64,000 nucleotides of DNA from Phyllobacterium sp. YR531 (GTDB taxonomy: Bacteria; Pseudomonadota; Alphaproteobacteria; Rhizobiales; Rhizobiaceae): assembly GCF_000282595.1 (NCBI RefSeq), contig NZ_AKIZ01000035.1, positions 1-64,000 on the forward strand, written 5' to 3'. Of this stretch, positions 29,565 to 39,392 are shown one piece after another. Each line of letters opens with the position of its first letter. Position 1 is the stretch's first letter. A model generated the notes under the pieces. That model worked only from the letters and a program-made list of their open reading frames with translations. It was not told the origin of the DNA and made no database searches. A program made the translations under genes and the position numbers.

Positions 29565-31043
29565 ATGGCTCTGGGTTTTATCAAGAAGATATTCTCGTTC
29601 GGCAAGAAGGAGGTTCAGGAGACCCCTGTCGATGTGCCTCTGATCGAGGTGGAAAAGCCTGAAACGGTTGAACACGCCTATGAGGATACGACCGCACAGG
29701 AAGTATTGCCCGTTGCGGAAGAAGCTTTCACTGTCGAGGTAGAGCCTGTTCCACAGGACGAGCCGGATGTGATTGCTGATGAACCAGCGCCCGAACCTGA
29801 AATACTTCCCGAGCCAGCGCCTGAAATCATTCCGCAGGTAAATATCGAACCGACAGAACCTCTTGAGCAAGCGATAATTGAGGCGCTCCCACCTGTTGAA
29901 GTTGACGTTCCTGAAGAAAAGTTCGAGCCCATTGCTGAACCAGAACCAGAACCTGCTCCGGAACCCGAAAACAGTCCTGAGCCGGAGCCAGTTGCAGAAA
30001 CGCCGCTCATCGTCGCTCCGGTAGAGCCCGTTCAAGCGCCCAAGCCCGTCGCGAAAAAAGTTACCGTTTCGAAGACTGTTGAGGAAAAGCAGGACGCGGA
30101 GCCGCAACCGCTAGAGCCGGAAAAGCGTATCAGCTGGTTTGAACGGCTTCGCAAAGGTCTGTCACGTTCCTCGCAGCAGCTTGGCGATTCAATTGGTGGC
30201 ATATTTACACGCCGCAAACTCGATGAAGACACGCTCCAGGATCTTGAAGATGTTCTGATCCAGGCGGATCTTGGCATGGAAACGGCTATCCGCATCACTG
30301 GTGCTTTGAGCGCCACACGCTATGGCAAGGATATCAGCACTGACGAGGTGCGCACTATCATGGCAACGGAAATCGAGAAGGTGCTGGGACCGGTTGCCAA
30401 ACCGCTGGAACTTGACCTTTCACACAAGCCGCATGTCATTCTGGTTGTGGGCGTCAATGGTACCGGCAAGACGACAACAATCGGCAAGCTGGCCGCCAAG
30501 CTCACAGCCGGTGGATTGAGTGTCATGCTGGCAGCAGGTGATACATTCCGTGCCGCCGCTATCGAACAGCTTCACATCTGGGGCAAGCGCACAGGTGCAC
30601 CTGTCGTTTCCAGCAAGCTTGGCGCTGATGCTGCCGGGCTAGCATACGACGCCTGGAAACAGGCCAAGGAGGCTGGCAGCGACGTGCTGATCATCGACAC
30701 TGCGGGACGCCTGCAAAACAGGGCAGAACTGATGGAAGAGCTGGCAAAGATCGTTCGCGTTCTCGGCAAGCACGACCCGGAAGCGCCTCACACTGTTTTG
30801 CAGACACTCGATGCCACCACCGGCCAGAATGCGCTTAATCAGGTTGAGATTTTCAGAAACATTGCTGGAGTTAATGGCTTGGTTATGACCAAGCTTGACG
30901 GTACGGCGCGCGGCGGCATTCTTGTTGCCATCTCGGCAAAACACAAATTACCGGTCTACTTTATTGGTGTAGGCGAACAGGTTGATGACCTTGAGCCATT
31001 CGCTGCGAGCGATTTTGCCAAAGCCATTGCTGGAGTTGCATGA
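29565..31043 (+). CDS. ftsY: Signal recognition particle receptor FtsY
   Basis: SRP GTPase that docks ribosomes at the inner membrane. 492 residues: a short basic start ([15 protein letters not shown], probably lipid-binding), then a very acidic Pro/Glu-rich A region (about 20-165, many PEPEPAPEP-like units), then the NG domain. GTPase motifs: P-loop [10 protein letters not shown] near 295-304, [19 protein letters not shown] and [10 protein letters not shown]. The stop overlaps the ispZ start (ATGATG). Confidence 0.96.
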   Translation: MALGFIKKIFSFGKKEVQETPVDVPLIEVEKPETVEHAYEDTTAQEVLPVAEEAFTVEVEPVPQDEPDVIADEPAPEPEILPEPAPEIIPQVNIEPTEPLEQAIIEALPPVEVDVPEEKFEPIAEPEPEPAPEPENSPEPEPVAETPLIVAPVEPVQAPKPVAKKVTVSKTVEEKQDAEPQPLEPEKRISWFERLRKGLSRSSQQLGDSIGGIFTRRKLDEDTLQDLEDVLIQADLGMETAIRITGALSATRYGKDISTDEVRTIMATEIEKVLGPVAKPLELDLSHKPHVILVVGVNGTGKTTTIGKLAAKLTAGGLSVMLAAGDTFRAAAIEQLHIWGKRTGAPVVSSKLGADAAGLAYDAWKQAKEAGSDVLIIDTAGRLQNRAELMEELAKIVRVLGKHDPEAPHTVLQTLDATTGQNALNQVEIFRNIAGVNGLVMTKLDGTARGGILVAISAKHKLPVYFIGVGEQVDDLEPFAASDFAKAIAGVA

Positions 31044-31711
31044 TGAACGAACCTATTTTTGAACGAGATCCTTCGGATCCTGCACACAAGCAGATCAACC
31101 CATTGTTGAAGCTGCTACTGGAAATGGGTCCGTTGATGGTCTTTTTCTTTGCCAATGCAAAGGGTGATTGGCTGTTGGAGCGGTTCCCGGTACTTGCCAA
31201 CATTGGCGAGCCAATCTTTATCGCGACCGCGCTGTTCATGGCCGCAACATTGATTGCGCTAGGTGTTTCATGGGTACTCACGCGAACGCTACCGATCATG
31301 CCGCTTATATCCGGCATCGTTGTACTGATATTCGGGGCGCTGACGCTCTGGCTGCATAATGAAACCTTCATCAAAATGAAGCCGACAATCGTCAATACCC
31401 TGTTCGGCGTGATCCTGCTTGGCGGGCTTTATTTCGGCAAAGCGCTTCTGGGTTATGTCTTCGACAGTGCTTTCAAGCTCAATGCTGAAGGCTGGCGCAA
31501 ACTGACTTTGCGCTGGGGTATCTTCTTCCTGTTCCTTGCTGTGCTGAACGAAGTGGTCTGGCGGAGTTTTTCAACTGACTTCTGGGTTGCGTTCAAGGTT
31601 TGGGGCACAATGCCGATTACCCTGCTCTTCACTTTTGCACAGATGCCGCTGATCATGAAATACTCGACTGAACCGCTGAATGGCGAAAAGGCTGCCAGCA
31701 AGAAAACTTAA
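31040..31711 (+). CDS. ispZ: Inner membrane septation protein YciB/IspZ
   Basis: Intracellular septation protein A family, an inner-membrane protein tied to cell elongation and division in enterobacteria. 223 residues with about five to six helices and the family segments [34 protein letters not shown] and [18 protein letters not shown]. The start is ATG 31040, or the adjacent ATG 31043. It overlaps ftsY. Confidence 0.93.
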   Translation: MMNEPIFERDPSDPAHKQINPLLKLLLEMGPLMVFFFANAKGDWLLERFPVLANIGEPIFIATALFMAATLIALGVSWVLTRTLPIMPLISGIVVLIFGALTLWLHNETFIKMKPTIVNTLFGVILLGGLYFGKALLGYVFDSAFKLNAEGWRKLTLRWGIFFLFLAVLNEVVWRSFSTDFWVAFKVWGTMPITLLFTFAQMPLIMKYSTEPLNGEKAASKKT

Positions 31712-31813
31712 GGCCAAAAACGACCACAATTTTTACGTGATCGCGACGAAATCCCGCCGCGATCCAAGCTCAAGAGTCGGTGATTATCAACGATTCTTGA
31801 GAAAGCACCCTCC

Positions 31814-32230
31814 ATGAAAACCGCCCTCATCGTAATGACCCTGATGGGTTGCGACTGCGATGCCAAAGTCTGTGAATACATCAAGACAGCGGACACGGGA
31901 TGGACAACCATGGAGACATGCCGCGCCGATCTGGAAGCGCAGATACAAAAAACTGGAAAAGTTGACTACCCGCTGATCACAGCATCATGCTCCACAAGCT
32001 CCCAGCCCGGAATCGCCGTCGCCAGCCGCTCGTTCAAAATCCCTGCGCCAGCAATAGATCGTCCAATTGAAACCATCGCCATGGGAACATCCATTGAGCC
32101 GCAGAGACAAGTTGAAAAGCGCTCTTTGAGCTACAGATTAATCACCATGCCGTTCAATCAGGCCGTTGATGGCACGGCAAGCGTCGTGGGTCGCACCGCC
32201 GGATGGGTAAGGCATTACGCCTCGCTTTAG
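31814..32230 (+). CDS. Conserved hypothetical, cysteine-rich N-terminus
   Basis: 138 residues. The N-terminus MKTALIVMTLMGCDCDAKVC is weakly hydrophobic, with cysteines at 13, 15 and 20 and more at 36 and 59. The middle is polar and the C-terminus is VVGRTAGWVRHYASL. It could be a poor signal peptide or a small metal- or thiol-active domain; I recognise no family. A CCCTCC stretch just upstream is not a ribosome binding site. The stop overlaps the convergent ccmG end by 4 bp. Confidence 0.65.
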   Translation: MKTALIVMTLMGCDCDAKVCEYIKTADTGWTTMETCRADLEAQIQKTGKVDYPLITASCSTSSQPGIAVASRSFKIPAPAIDRPIETIAMGTSIEPQRQVEKRSLSYRLITMPFNQAVDGTASVVGRTAGWVRHYASL

Positions 32231-32826
32231 TTTGGCTTTAGCGCGGCTTCAATTGCTGGCATCAAATCTGTACGGATGGTCTCTTCGGAAAAGGGACCAA
32301 CATGCTTGTAGGCTATGATGCCATCGCGCCCTATGAGGAATGTTTCCGGTACACCATAAACGCCCCACTCAATCGCTGCACGGCCATTAAGATCAGCACC
32401 AACGGCGGAATATGGATTGCCAAGATCACCCAGAAAACTGACAGCATTTTCCGGCTTGTCCTTGTAGTTAAGACCAGCCAGGACAAATCGCTTATCCTGC
32501 GCAAGTTTCATCAGTAGCGGGTGTTCAACACGGCACGGCACGCACCAGGAGCCAAATATATTGACCAAGGTTACCTGCCCCTTGAATTTCGCCGGATCAA
32601 GGCCGGGTACAGCCTGGCCGTCCTTCATGAGACCCATAACCGCGGGAAGCGCAACAGCCGGAGCCTGTTTGCCAATCAGTGCTGACGGAATGACTGATTC
32701 ATCCCTTCCGGATGCCAATTGAAGTGCGAAGATCGCCGCCAGCACCCCAAATAAAATCAAAGGCAGGAAAACAAAAAACGGACTGCGCTTGCGGCGCGTT
32801 ACCTCCGCTTGCATTTCTCCACTCAT
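32227..32826 (-). CDS. ccmG: Thiol:disulfide interchange protein CcmG (DsbE)
   Basis: Periplasmic thioredoxin-fold reductant that keeps apocytochrome c CXXCH cysteines reduced. 199 residues with one N-terminal transmembrane anchor (about 16-36) and the active site W94-C95-V-P-C98. The family's acidic loop follows. Its ATG overlaps the ccmD stop (ATGA). The cytochrome c maturation operon runs ccmA-B-C-D-G on the minus strand; ccmE, ccmF and ccmH are not in the window. Confidence 0.95.
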   Translation of the reverse strand: MSGEMQAEVTRRKRSPFFVFLPLILFGVLAAIFALQLASGRDESVIPSALIGKQAPAVALPAVMGLMKDGQAVPGLDPAKFKGQVTLVNIFGSWCVPCRVEHPLLMKLAQDKRFVLAGLNYKDKPENAVSFLGDLGNPYSAVGADLNGRAAIEWGVYGVPETFLIGRDGIIAYKHVGPFSEETIRTDLMPAIEAALKPN

Positions 32827-32990
32827 GACGCGCTATCCGTGCCGGAACGGCGGCGGACACCCCGCGCCTCAAGTTCCCGCAACGCATTTCGCTGGCTGCG
32901 CTGATCAATGAAAATCCATGCAATCAAGCCCGTCAAGGCAATGGCTGCAGAAAGGTATGAGGCAAGGACGAATGCTGTATGGCTGCTCAT
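32823..32990 (-). CDS. ccmD: Heme exporter protein CcmD
   Basis: 55-residue single-pass protein, recovered by translating the gap between ccmC and ccmG. It begins MSSHTAFVLASYLSAA, has one helix at about 7-28 ending LIAWIFID, then the QRNALRELEARGVRRRS stretch typical of CcmD. CcmD stabilises the CcmABC haem-handling complex. The start overlaps the ccmC stop (ATGA) and its stop overlaps the ccmG start (ATGA), so all three are coupled. Confidence 0.93.
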   Translation of the reverse strand: MSSHTAFVLASYLSAAIALTGLIAWIFIDQRSQRNALRELEARGVRRRSGTDSAS

Positions 32991-33754
32991 TGGCCCGCCT
33001 TTCGTTCTGCACTACGCGCTGCAATGCGGCGCATGGCAGTAACACGCCGACGCCAGATTTCATTGCGCATGGCCATGACGTGCAATGTGAAGAAGAGCAG
33101 TGTGAATCCTATTGCCATTACCAGCAGCGGCCGCAGATAGGATGGGTCCAACGTAGAACCGCCCACGCGGATAACCGATGCCGGCTGGTGCAAAGTATTC
33201 CACCAATCGACAGAAAACTTGATGATCGGGATATTGACGAATCCGACAAGCGTGAGGATGGCTGTCACTTTTGCAGACTTGGCCGGATCACCCATGGCAC
33301 GCGTCAGCGCGATAACACCCAGATACATGAGAAAAAGCACAAACACCGAAGTCAGGCGCGCATCCCAAACCCACCATGTCCCCCACATGGGCTTGCCCCA
33401 GAGAGAACCGGTGATCAGGGCCAGAGCCGTAAACACAGCGCCGATAGGTGCAGCGGCCTTTGCAGCAACTTCAGCAAGCGGGTGACGCCAAACCAGCGTT
33501 CCAAGCGCAGCAATCGACATCACTGTGTAGCACATCATGGAGAGCCAAGCGAAAGGCACATGAATGAACATGATCTTGACTGTGGAGCCTTGCTGATAGT
33601 CATCCGGCGCTGTCATTGACATCCAGAAGCCGATGGCAAGTGTGATCAATGTAATTCCGCCGAGCCATGGCAGCACGATACCCGCAAGATTCAAAAATCT
33701 TGTCGGGTTGGCCAAGTCAATCCACCGCCCGGGCTTGGATGCCACTTTACTCAT
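32987..33754 (-). CDS. ccmC: Heme exporter protein CcmC
   Basis: Six-helix membrane protein that loads haem onto CcmE. 255 residues from ATG 33754. The haem-binding tryptophan-rich WWD motif WGTWWVWDARLTS is present and flanked by the histidines expected (IHVPFAWLS before; NTLHQPAS after). Forty-five bases separate it from ccmB upstream. Confidence 0.96.
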   Translation of the reverse strand: MSKVASKPGRWIDLANPTRFLNLAGIVLPWLGGITLITLAIGFWMSMTAPDDYQQGSTVKIMFIHVPFAWLSMMCYTVMSIAALGTLVWRHPLAEVAAKAAAPIGAVFTALALITGSLWGKPMWGTWWVWDARLTSVFVLFLMYLGVIALTRAMGDPAKSAKVTAILTLVGFVNIPIIKFSVDWWNTLHQPASVIRVGGSTLDPSYLRPLLVMAIGFTLLFFTLHVMAMRNEIWRRRVTAMRRIAARSAERKAGQ

Positions 33755-33799
33755 CAAAATCTCTCAGCTTTTCCAAATTCACCAAACATTCAATACTCT

Positions 33800-34465
33800 T
33801 CAGTCTGCCGATGATTTCAGCGCGGCAGCAGCAGCCCAAGGCCCCAGAACGGCGAAAAACAAGGTAATCGCACTGAGGATAAGGAAGGGTGCCAGAAAGG
33901 GTGCCGGGTCTTCAATTGCGCCATAGGACGCAGATACGCCAAAAATCAGGACTGGTATCGTCAAAGGCAGGACAATGACCGAAACGAGCAGCCCGCCCCG
34001 CGGCAGCGAGACTGCAACCGCTGCTCCCACGGCGCCTATGAGGGTGATTGCCGGAGTGCCAACGAGCAGTGTCAGAGTTGTTGCGACGATCGCGGCTGGT
34101 TCCATATTCATGAACAGCCCAAGCAGTGGCGCTGCAACTACCAGCGGCAAAACACTCACCGTCCAATGAGCAATGCATTTGACGAGTATAGTGAGCGCCA
34201 GCATATGCCGCTCGGACGCCATTATGAGAAGATCGAGAGAGCCGTCTTCGCGGTCGGCTTGAAACAGCCGGTCGAGACCAAGCAAAGTGGCAAGGAGTGC
34301 ACCAATCCACAGCATGGCGGAGCCAATGCGTGCCAGCAATTTAAGATCCGGGCCGACACCAAAAGGCACGACGGCAATGACTGCCAGAAAGAAAAGTATT
34401 CCAACAAGCGCACCACCCCCGGCACGCAAACCCAATCTTGCATCACGGATGAACAACGCGCCCAT
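33800..34465 (-). CDS. ccmB: Heme exporter protein CcmB
   Basis: Membrane subunit of the CcmAB ATPase, which releases holo-CcmE. 221 residues, about six helices. The N-terminus is typical (LFIRDARLGLRAGGGALVGILFFLAVIAVVPFGVGPD), followed by DREDGSLDLL. Its start overlaps the ccmA stop by one base (TAATG or similar), so the two are translationally linked. Confidence 0.95.
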   Translation of the reverse strand: MGALFIRDARLGLRAGGGALVGILFFLAVIAVVPFGVGPDLKLLARIGSAMLWIGALLATLLGLDRLFQADREDGSLDLLIMASERHMLALTILVKCIAHWTVSVLPLVVAAPLLGLFMNMEPAAIVATTLTLLVGTPAITLIGAVGAAVAVSLPRGGLLVSVIVLPLTIPVLIFGVSASYGAIEDPAPFLAPFLILSAITLFFAVLGPWAAAAALKSSAD

Positions 34466-35073
34466 CAGTTAATCACTCTGATCATCAGTTCACGGGAACT
34501 GAGCAATCCAAGCGGCAGATGGGTTGCCGCCAGGATAATGCCTCCTGCATCGAGATGTGATTGCATAAGACCCGAGAATTGCGATTCCGATGCCTTGTCC
34601 AACCCCGCCGTAGGCTCATCGAGTAGCCATACGGGCCGTTCGCTGGCCAAAAGTCGCGCAATGCCGGCACGGCGCTTTTGCCCGGTGGACAGATAGCCGA
34701 ATGGCAAATGGCCAATATCGGCCAGTCCAACCATTTCTAATGCCTGCAAAACCGTTATTTGCCCGATTCCATAGAAGGATTGCCAGAAACGAAGATTCTC
34801 TTCCAAAGTAAGTGCGGACTTCATCGCATTCATGTGGCCGAGAAAGTGACAAGCACCGCCAAGACTTTCAAACTCGCCTACTGAACCACGAAGATGAACG
34901 GAACCTTCTGTCGGATGCAAAAGCCCGGCGGCGATTCGAAGCAGTGTCGATTTTCCGACGCCATTGGGTCCAGTGACAAGGAGCGCCTGACCAGCATCGA
35001 CGGTAAAGTTGAGCCCGGAAAACAAGATTTCCCCGCCCCGCTCTCCGCTCAACCCTTCGGCGACTAACTGCAT
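34465..35073 (-). CDS. ccmA: Cytochrome c biogenesis ATP-binding protein CcmA
   Basis: ABC ATPase of the Ccm system, 202 residues from ATG 35073 (the open frame starts 28 codons earlier without homology). Walker A GPNGVGKST (35-43), signature YLSTGQKRRAGIARLL with the Ccm-type STGQ in place of SGGQ, Walker B WLLDEPTAGLD. It is the first gene of ccmABCDG and divergent from acnA, with which it shares a 288-bp promoter region. Confidence 0.95.
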   Translation of the reverse strand: MQLVAEGLSGERGGEILFSGLNFTVDAGQALLVTGPNGVGKSTLLRIAAGLLHPTEGSVHLRGSVGEFESLGGACHFLGHMNAMKSALTLEENLRFWQSFYGIGQITVLQALEMVGLADIGHLPFGYLSTGQKRRAGIARLLASERPVWLLDEPTAGLDKASESQFSGLMQSHLDAGGIILAATHLPLGLLSSRELMIRVIN

Positions 35074-35361
35074 GAAAATCCCGCCTTTTCTGGTTCCAAT
35101 GCGGCCAAATGACCATTTCGCCGCAGTACGCATTTTTGCACTTAGCCGGTCTGGCACAAATCGCGGAAAAACTCTATATACCAGTCAACCATGCCAGCGG
35201 TCGGCGTGGAAACAATTTTGGCCGATCTCTAGCGAATACTTTCCCGGTATTTGCTGCGGGACGGACAGCGGAAATGACTGCACCCGCACCTTAGCGCGTC
35301 CTTGAAACGCGGCAAAGGCGTTCGTCCCGGGTTTAGGCCTCAGCATAAGGACGAACGCAAA
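35074..35361. other. Divergent upstream region of ccmA and acnA
   Basis: 288 bp between two divergent operons. TTGCGT- or TATATA-like boxes (a TATATA at 35176-35181) are present, but I cannot assign promoters with confidence. AAGGACG 8 nt before 35362 is the acnA ribosome binding site. No other gene is present. Confidence 0.4.
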
Positions 35362-38049
35362 ATGTCTCAGATTGACAGTTTTAAATGCCGTAAAACCCTC
35401 ACCGTAGGGGACAAGGAATATGTTTATTTCAGTTTGACCGAAGCCGAAAAGAATGGATTGGAAGGGATTTCCGCACTTCCGTTCTCCATGAAAGTTCTCC
35501 TCGAAAACCTGCTTCGCTTTGAAGATAACCGCTCGGTTTTCAAGAAGGACATTGAAAGTGTAGCCAAATGGCTCGTTGATCGTGGCTCTGCCGGCGCTGA
35601 AATTGCCTACCGCCCTGCCCGCGTTCTCATGCAGGACTTTACCGGCGTTCCAGCAGTCGTTGATCTTGCAGCCATGCGCGATGCCATGGTCAATCTCGGT
35701 GGCGACCCTGAAAAGATCAATCCGCTCGTCCCGGTAGATCTGGTCATCGATCACTCGGTTATTGTCGACGAGTTCGGCAATCCTCAAGCCTTCAAGCGCA
35801 ATGTCGATCTCGAATATGAGCGCAATGGCGAGCGCTACCGCTTCCTGAAATGGGGCCAGCAGGCATTCAAGAATTTCCGCGTAGTACCACCCGGCACGGG
35901 CATCTGCCATCAGGTTAATCTGGAATACCTCGCGCAAGGCGTGTGGACCAAGGAAGAAGACGGCGTGACCATCGCCTATCCTGACACTTGCGTCGGCACC
36001 GATTCGCACACCACCATGGTCAACGGTCTTGGTGTTCTCGGTTGGGGCGTGGGCGGTATTGAAGCCGAAGCTTCCATGCTTGGTCAGCCTGTTTCCATGC
36101 TTCTGCCGGAAGTTATCGGTTTCCGCCTGACCGGCAAGGTCAAGGAAGGCGTAACAGCAACCGATCTCGTTCTCACTGTCGTGCAGATGCTGCGCAAGAA
36201 GGGCGTCGTCGGCAAGTTCGTCGAGTTCTTCGGCCCCGGCCTTGATTCGATGACGCTGGCTGATCGCGCCACCATCGGCAATATGGGCCCGGAATATGGC
36301 GCAACATGCGGCTTCTTCCCGATTGACGGCGAAACCATCAACTACATGCACATGTCAGGCCGCGATGAAGACCGCCTGGCCTTGGTCGAGGCCTATTCCA
36401 AGGCGCAGGGCATGTGGCGTGAAGCAGGTGCTGCCGATCCGGTCTTCACTGATACGCTTGAACTGGACCTCGGCACAGTCGTTCCATCCATGGCTGGTCC
36501 AAAGCGCCCTGAAGGCCGCATCGCACTGGAAGGTATCGCATCAGGTTTCCGTGAATCCCTGCAGAAAGAATACAAGAAGACCGAGCAGCTCGATGCACGC
36601 TATCAGGTCGAAGGTGAAGATTTTGACCTTGGACACGGCGACGTTGCCATTGCCGCCATCACATCCTGCACCAATACGTCAAACCCGAGCGTTCTGATTG
36701 CCGCTGGACTTCTGGCCCGCAACGCAGCTGCAAAGGGTTTGAAATCCAAGCCTTGGGTAAAGACTTCGCTTGCTCCCGGCTCGCAGGTTGTTGCGGCCTA
36801 TCTGGAAAGCGCAGGATTGCAGGTTGAACTCGACAAACTGGGCTTCAATCTGGTGGGCTTCGGTTGCACCACATGCATCGGCAATTCCGGTCCGCTGCCT
36901 GCACCGATCTCCAAGACAATTAATGATAAGGGGCTGATTGCTGCTGCCGTTCTTTCCGGCAACCGTAACTTCGAAGGCCGTGTGTCGCCGGACGTTCAGG
37001 CGAACTATCTTGCATCGCCGCCTTTGGTTGTCGCCTACGCTTTGGCTGGCACGGTTACCAAAGACCTGACCACCGAACCTCTTGGTGAAGATCAGAACGG
37101 CAATCCTGTTTTCCTCAAGGACATCTGGCCTTCCAGCCACGAAATTCAGGAGTTCATCACCAAGAACGTCACCCGCAAGCTGTTTTCAGCGAAATATGCG
37201 GATGTGTTCAAGGGCGATGAGAACTGGCAGAACGTCAAGGTACCAGCAGGCCAGACATATGCATGGGACGATAACTCGACCTATGTGCAGAACCCGCCAT
37301 ACTTTGTCGGCATGGGCAAAACTCCAGGCATAGTCAACGACATCAAGGGCGCACGCATCCTTGGCCTGTTTGGCGACAAGATCACAACCGATCATATTTC
37401 GCCGGCCGGTTCGATCAAGGCTGCTTCACCTGCTGGCCAGTATCTGACAGATCACGGCGTCGCTCCGCTGGACTTCAACCAGTACGGCACACGTCGTGGC
37501 AATCACGAAGTCATGATGCGCGGTACGTTTGCCAATATCCGTATCCGCAATCACATGCTTGGTGAAAACGGGCGCGAAGGCGGTTACACCATCCATTATC
37601 CGACCAAGGAAGAAATGCCGATCTATGATGCGGCAATGGAATATCGCCGTGAGAATGTGCCGCTGGTAATTTTCGCCGGTGTGGAATACGGCAACGGCTC
37701 ATCACGCGACTGGGCGGCGAAGGGCACCAACCTGCTCGGCGTTCGTGCTGTCATCTCACAATCGTTCGAGCGTATTCACCGTTCCAACCTCGTCGGCATG
37801 GGCATTGTTCCATTCGTTCTCGAGGAAGGCACCAGCTGGCAGTCGCTTGGCCTGAAGGGTGATGAAATCGTCTCCATCGAAGGTCTTGCCACCATCCAGC
37901 CACGCCAGAAAACACTAGCCACGGTCACGTTTGCCGACGGACAGGTGAAGCAGGTTCCGTTGATCTGCCGGATCGATACCATCGATGAACTCGAATACCT
38001 CAAGAATGGCGGCATTCTGCAGTACGTTCTGCGCGATCTCGCTGCTTGA
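35362..38049 (+). CDS. acnA: Aconitate hydratase AcnA
   Basis: Iron-sulfur enzyme isomerising citrate to isocitrate. 895 residues, the long AcnA/IRP-type class. ATG 35362 has AAGGACG upstream and gives MSQIDSFKCRKTL. The [4Fe-4S] ligands are C436 (TSCTNTSNPS) and C502/C505 (GCTTCIGNSG). The substrate motif CVGTDSHTTMVNGLG and the swivelling C-terminal domain with EYGNGSSRDWAAKG are intact. It completes the first half of the TCA cycle, next to the ccm genes, and is followed by a terminator. Confidence 0.97.
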   Translation: MSQIDSFKCRKTLTVGDKEYVYFSLTEAEKNGLEGISALPFSMKVLLENLLRFEDNRSVFKKDIESVAKWLVDRGSAGAEIAYRPARVLMQDFTGVPAVVDLAAMRDAMVNLGGDPEKINPLVPVDLVIDHSVIVDEFGNPQAFKRNVDLEYERNGERYRFLKWGQQAFKNFRVVPPGTGICHQVNLEYLAQGVWTKEEDGVTIAYPDTCVGTDSHTTMVNGLGVLGWGVGGIEAEASMLGQPVSMLLPEVIGFRLTGKVKEGVTATDLVLTVVQMLRKKGVVGKFVEFFGPGLDSMTLADRATIGNMGPEYGATCGFFPIDGETINYMHMSGRDEDRLALVEAYSKAQGMWREAGAADPVFTDTLELDLGTVVPSMAGPKRPEGRIALEGIASGFRESLQKEYKKTEQLDARYQVEGEDFDLGHGDVAIAAITSCTNTSNPSVLIAAGLLARNAAAKGLKSKPWVKTSLAPGSQVVAAYLESAGLQVELDKLGFNLVGFGCTTCIGNSGPLPAPISKTINDKGLIAAAVLSGNRNFEGRVSPDVQANYLASPPLVVAYALAGTVTKDLTTEPLGEDQNGNPVFLKDIWPSSHEIQEFITKNVTRKLFSAKYADVFKGDENWQNVKVPAGQTYAWDDNSTYVQNPPYFVGMGKTPGIVNDIKGARILGLFGDKITTDHISPAGSIKAASPAGQYLTDHGVAPLDFNQYGTRRGNHEVMMRGTFANIRIRNHMLGENGREGGYTIHYPTKEEMPIYDAAMEYRRENVPLVIFAGVEYGNGSSRDWAAKGTNLLGVRAVISQSFERIHRSNLVGMGIVPFVLEEGTSWQSLGLKGDEIVSIEGLATIQPRQKTLATVTFADGQVKQVPLICRIDTIDELEYLKNGGILQYVLRDLAA

Positions 38050-38073
38050 TCTGACAATAGTTTGTACGTTTGA

Positions 38074-38100
38074 GGGTCGCCGGGCAACTGGCGGCCCTTT
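38074..38100 (+). terminator. Terminator after acnA
   Basis: Stem GGGTCGCC with GGCGGCCC (one G-T pair), short loop, followed by TTTAATTT. It begins 25 bp past the acnA stop. Confidence 0.65.
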
Positions 38101-38237
38101 AATTTAAGAGGATGTAATATTCGTGATCGAATTCACCTCAAAGTGACTTCCTCTTGACCAAAGGGGCTCTTATCAATCGTCTGGCAATCAATACACCCTA
38201 TAATTTTCAGATATTCCGGGAAAGAAAGCTCGCCACC

Positions 38238-39008
38238 TTGCTATCGCGTACCACAACAAAACTCTTGGCTGTCGGCCTGCCTCTTATGGCAGTGGTAGCT
38301 TATGTGATGCCGGTCTGCGCGGAAGATGCGGGAGCGAAGCCCGAGGGTGTGATTGAGCTTTATACATCGCAGGGATGCGGTTCATGTCCGCCTGCCGATG
38401 CCGTGCTTAAAGAACTTGCGACCGAGGGAAAGGTCGTGGCACTGGCTTTCCACGTTGATTATTGGGATTACCGCGGCTGGACCGACAATCTTGCTTTGCC
38501 CGAAAACACCGAACGCCAGAACGAATATCGCAAGGCCTTAAGTCTCAATGGCGTTTATACGCCTCAAGCCATTATCAATGGCCGTGAGCATGTAAACGGG
38601 CAGGACGAGACAAAAATCCGCCGCCGCATTGCGGATATGCGCGATACGCCCTCAGGCCTGACTGTGCCGGTTTCCATAGAAAAAGCCTCCAAGAATAGAT
38701 TGCTGATTGATATCGGCTCCGGCCCGGTAACGACAAATCCAGTGCGCGTTGTGCTCGCCTATTTCAACCGTGAGAGTATTGTTTCAATTCCGGGCGGCGA
38801 AAATGTCGGGCGCATGGTAAGTTATGCCAATAGCGTGCGGGCGATGGAAACTGTCGGTATGTGGGATGGCAATGCTCAGAAGATCGAAATTCCGATGAGC
38901 GAACTTGCGAGCAAGAAAGCCTCCGGCTGTGCTGTGCTGTTGCAGGAAATGCTGGGTGATGGCAAACCCGGGCCAATTATCGGCGCGTCAATTATGGCGG
39001 CGAAATAA
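38238..39008 (+). CDS. DUF1223 family secreted thioredoxin-like protein
   Basis: Exported protein with a thioredoxin-type motif. The start is uncertain: no ATG precedes the signal region, and TTG 38238 gives a good signal peptide (LLSRTTTKLLAVGLPLMAVVAYVMPVCA); the frame is open back to TTG 38154. The mature protein has ELYTSQGCGSCPPADAVL (CXXC) and FHVDYWDYRGWTD, the DUF1223 hallmarks. The CXXC suggests a redox role in the periplasm, unproven. Confidence 0.85.
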   Translation: MLSRTTTKLLAVGLPLMAVVAYVMPVCAEDAGAKPEGVIELYTSQGCGSCPPADAVLKELATEGKVVALAFHVDYWDYRGWTDNLALPENTERQNEYRKALSLNGVYTPQAIINGREHVNGQDETKIRRRIADMRDTPSGLTVPVSIEKASKNRLLIDIGSGPVTTNPVRVVLAYFNRESIVSIPGGENVGRMVSYANSVRAMETVGMWDGNAQKIEIPMSELASKKASGCAVLLQEMLGDGKPGPIIGASIMAAK

Positions 39009-39392
39009 TAGCTCTACCGAAACAAAAACAGGCCGGATAAATCCGGCCTGAGCTATTGGGGCATGTTGCCAATAAATGAGAACTATTGGCCTTCTCTGAA
39101 CAATCCGCTTGGGCGGGGGGCTTGGGTAATCGAACTGCTCCGGTAAAGCCGCCTCTGGCAACACAATGCGATGTTCGGTTTGAAATCCGGCGGCAATGCG
39201 TGCAGAAGATGGCGACAATGTGATGAGTCATCACCATTAACTTCACATCGTATTGGTTCGTGAGACGCAAGAATATGCACGTTAATTTCATAAAATCTGT
39301 GCTGGCGAAAACTGCAAGCTTGTAAAATTGTCTGGATAGGGTCACCTTACTGTCATCCAGGTGTCACACGACAAATCAAAGGCGGTTGATTG
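39009..39392. other. Intergenic region with a minus-strand-oriented terminator
   Basis: 384 bp between the DUF1223 and DUF2794 genes. It holds the hairpin at 39029-39050. Open frames on the minus strand here are poor in composition and match nothing I know, so I do not call a gene. It may encode a small RNA on the minus strand. Confidence 0.4.
39022..39050 (-). terminator. Terminator-like hairpin, minus orientation
   Basis: CAGGCCGGA (39029-39037) pairs perfectly with TCCGGCCTG (39042-39050). On the minus strand it is followed by TTTTTGTTT; on the plus strand there is no T run. No minus-strand CDS precedes it. Confidence 0.6.

Noticed and set aside
29678-30010. Ser/Gly-repeat minus-strand ORF over ftsY
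   Set aside because: Arises from reverse reading of Glu/Pro codons in the acidic region of FtsY.
35185-36351. 388-codon minus-strand ORF over acnA
   Set aside because: Antisense frame; acnA has complete motifs and a proper start and terminator.
38992-39345. 117-codon minus-strand ORF before the lone terminator
   Set aside because: Composition is poor, with no SD or recognisable domain; a small RNA is at least as likely.
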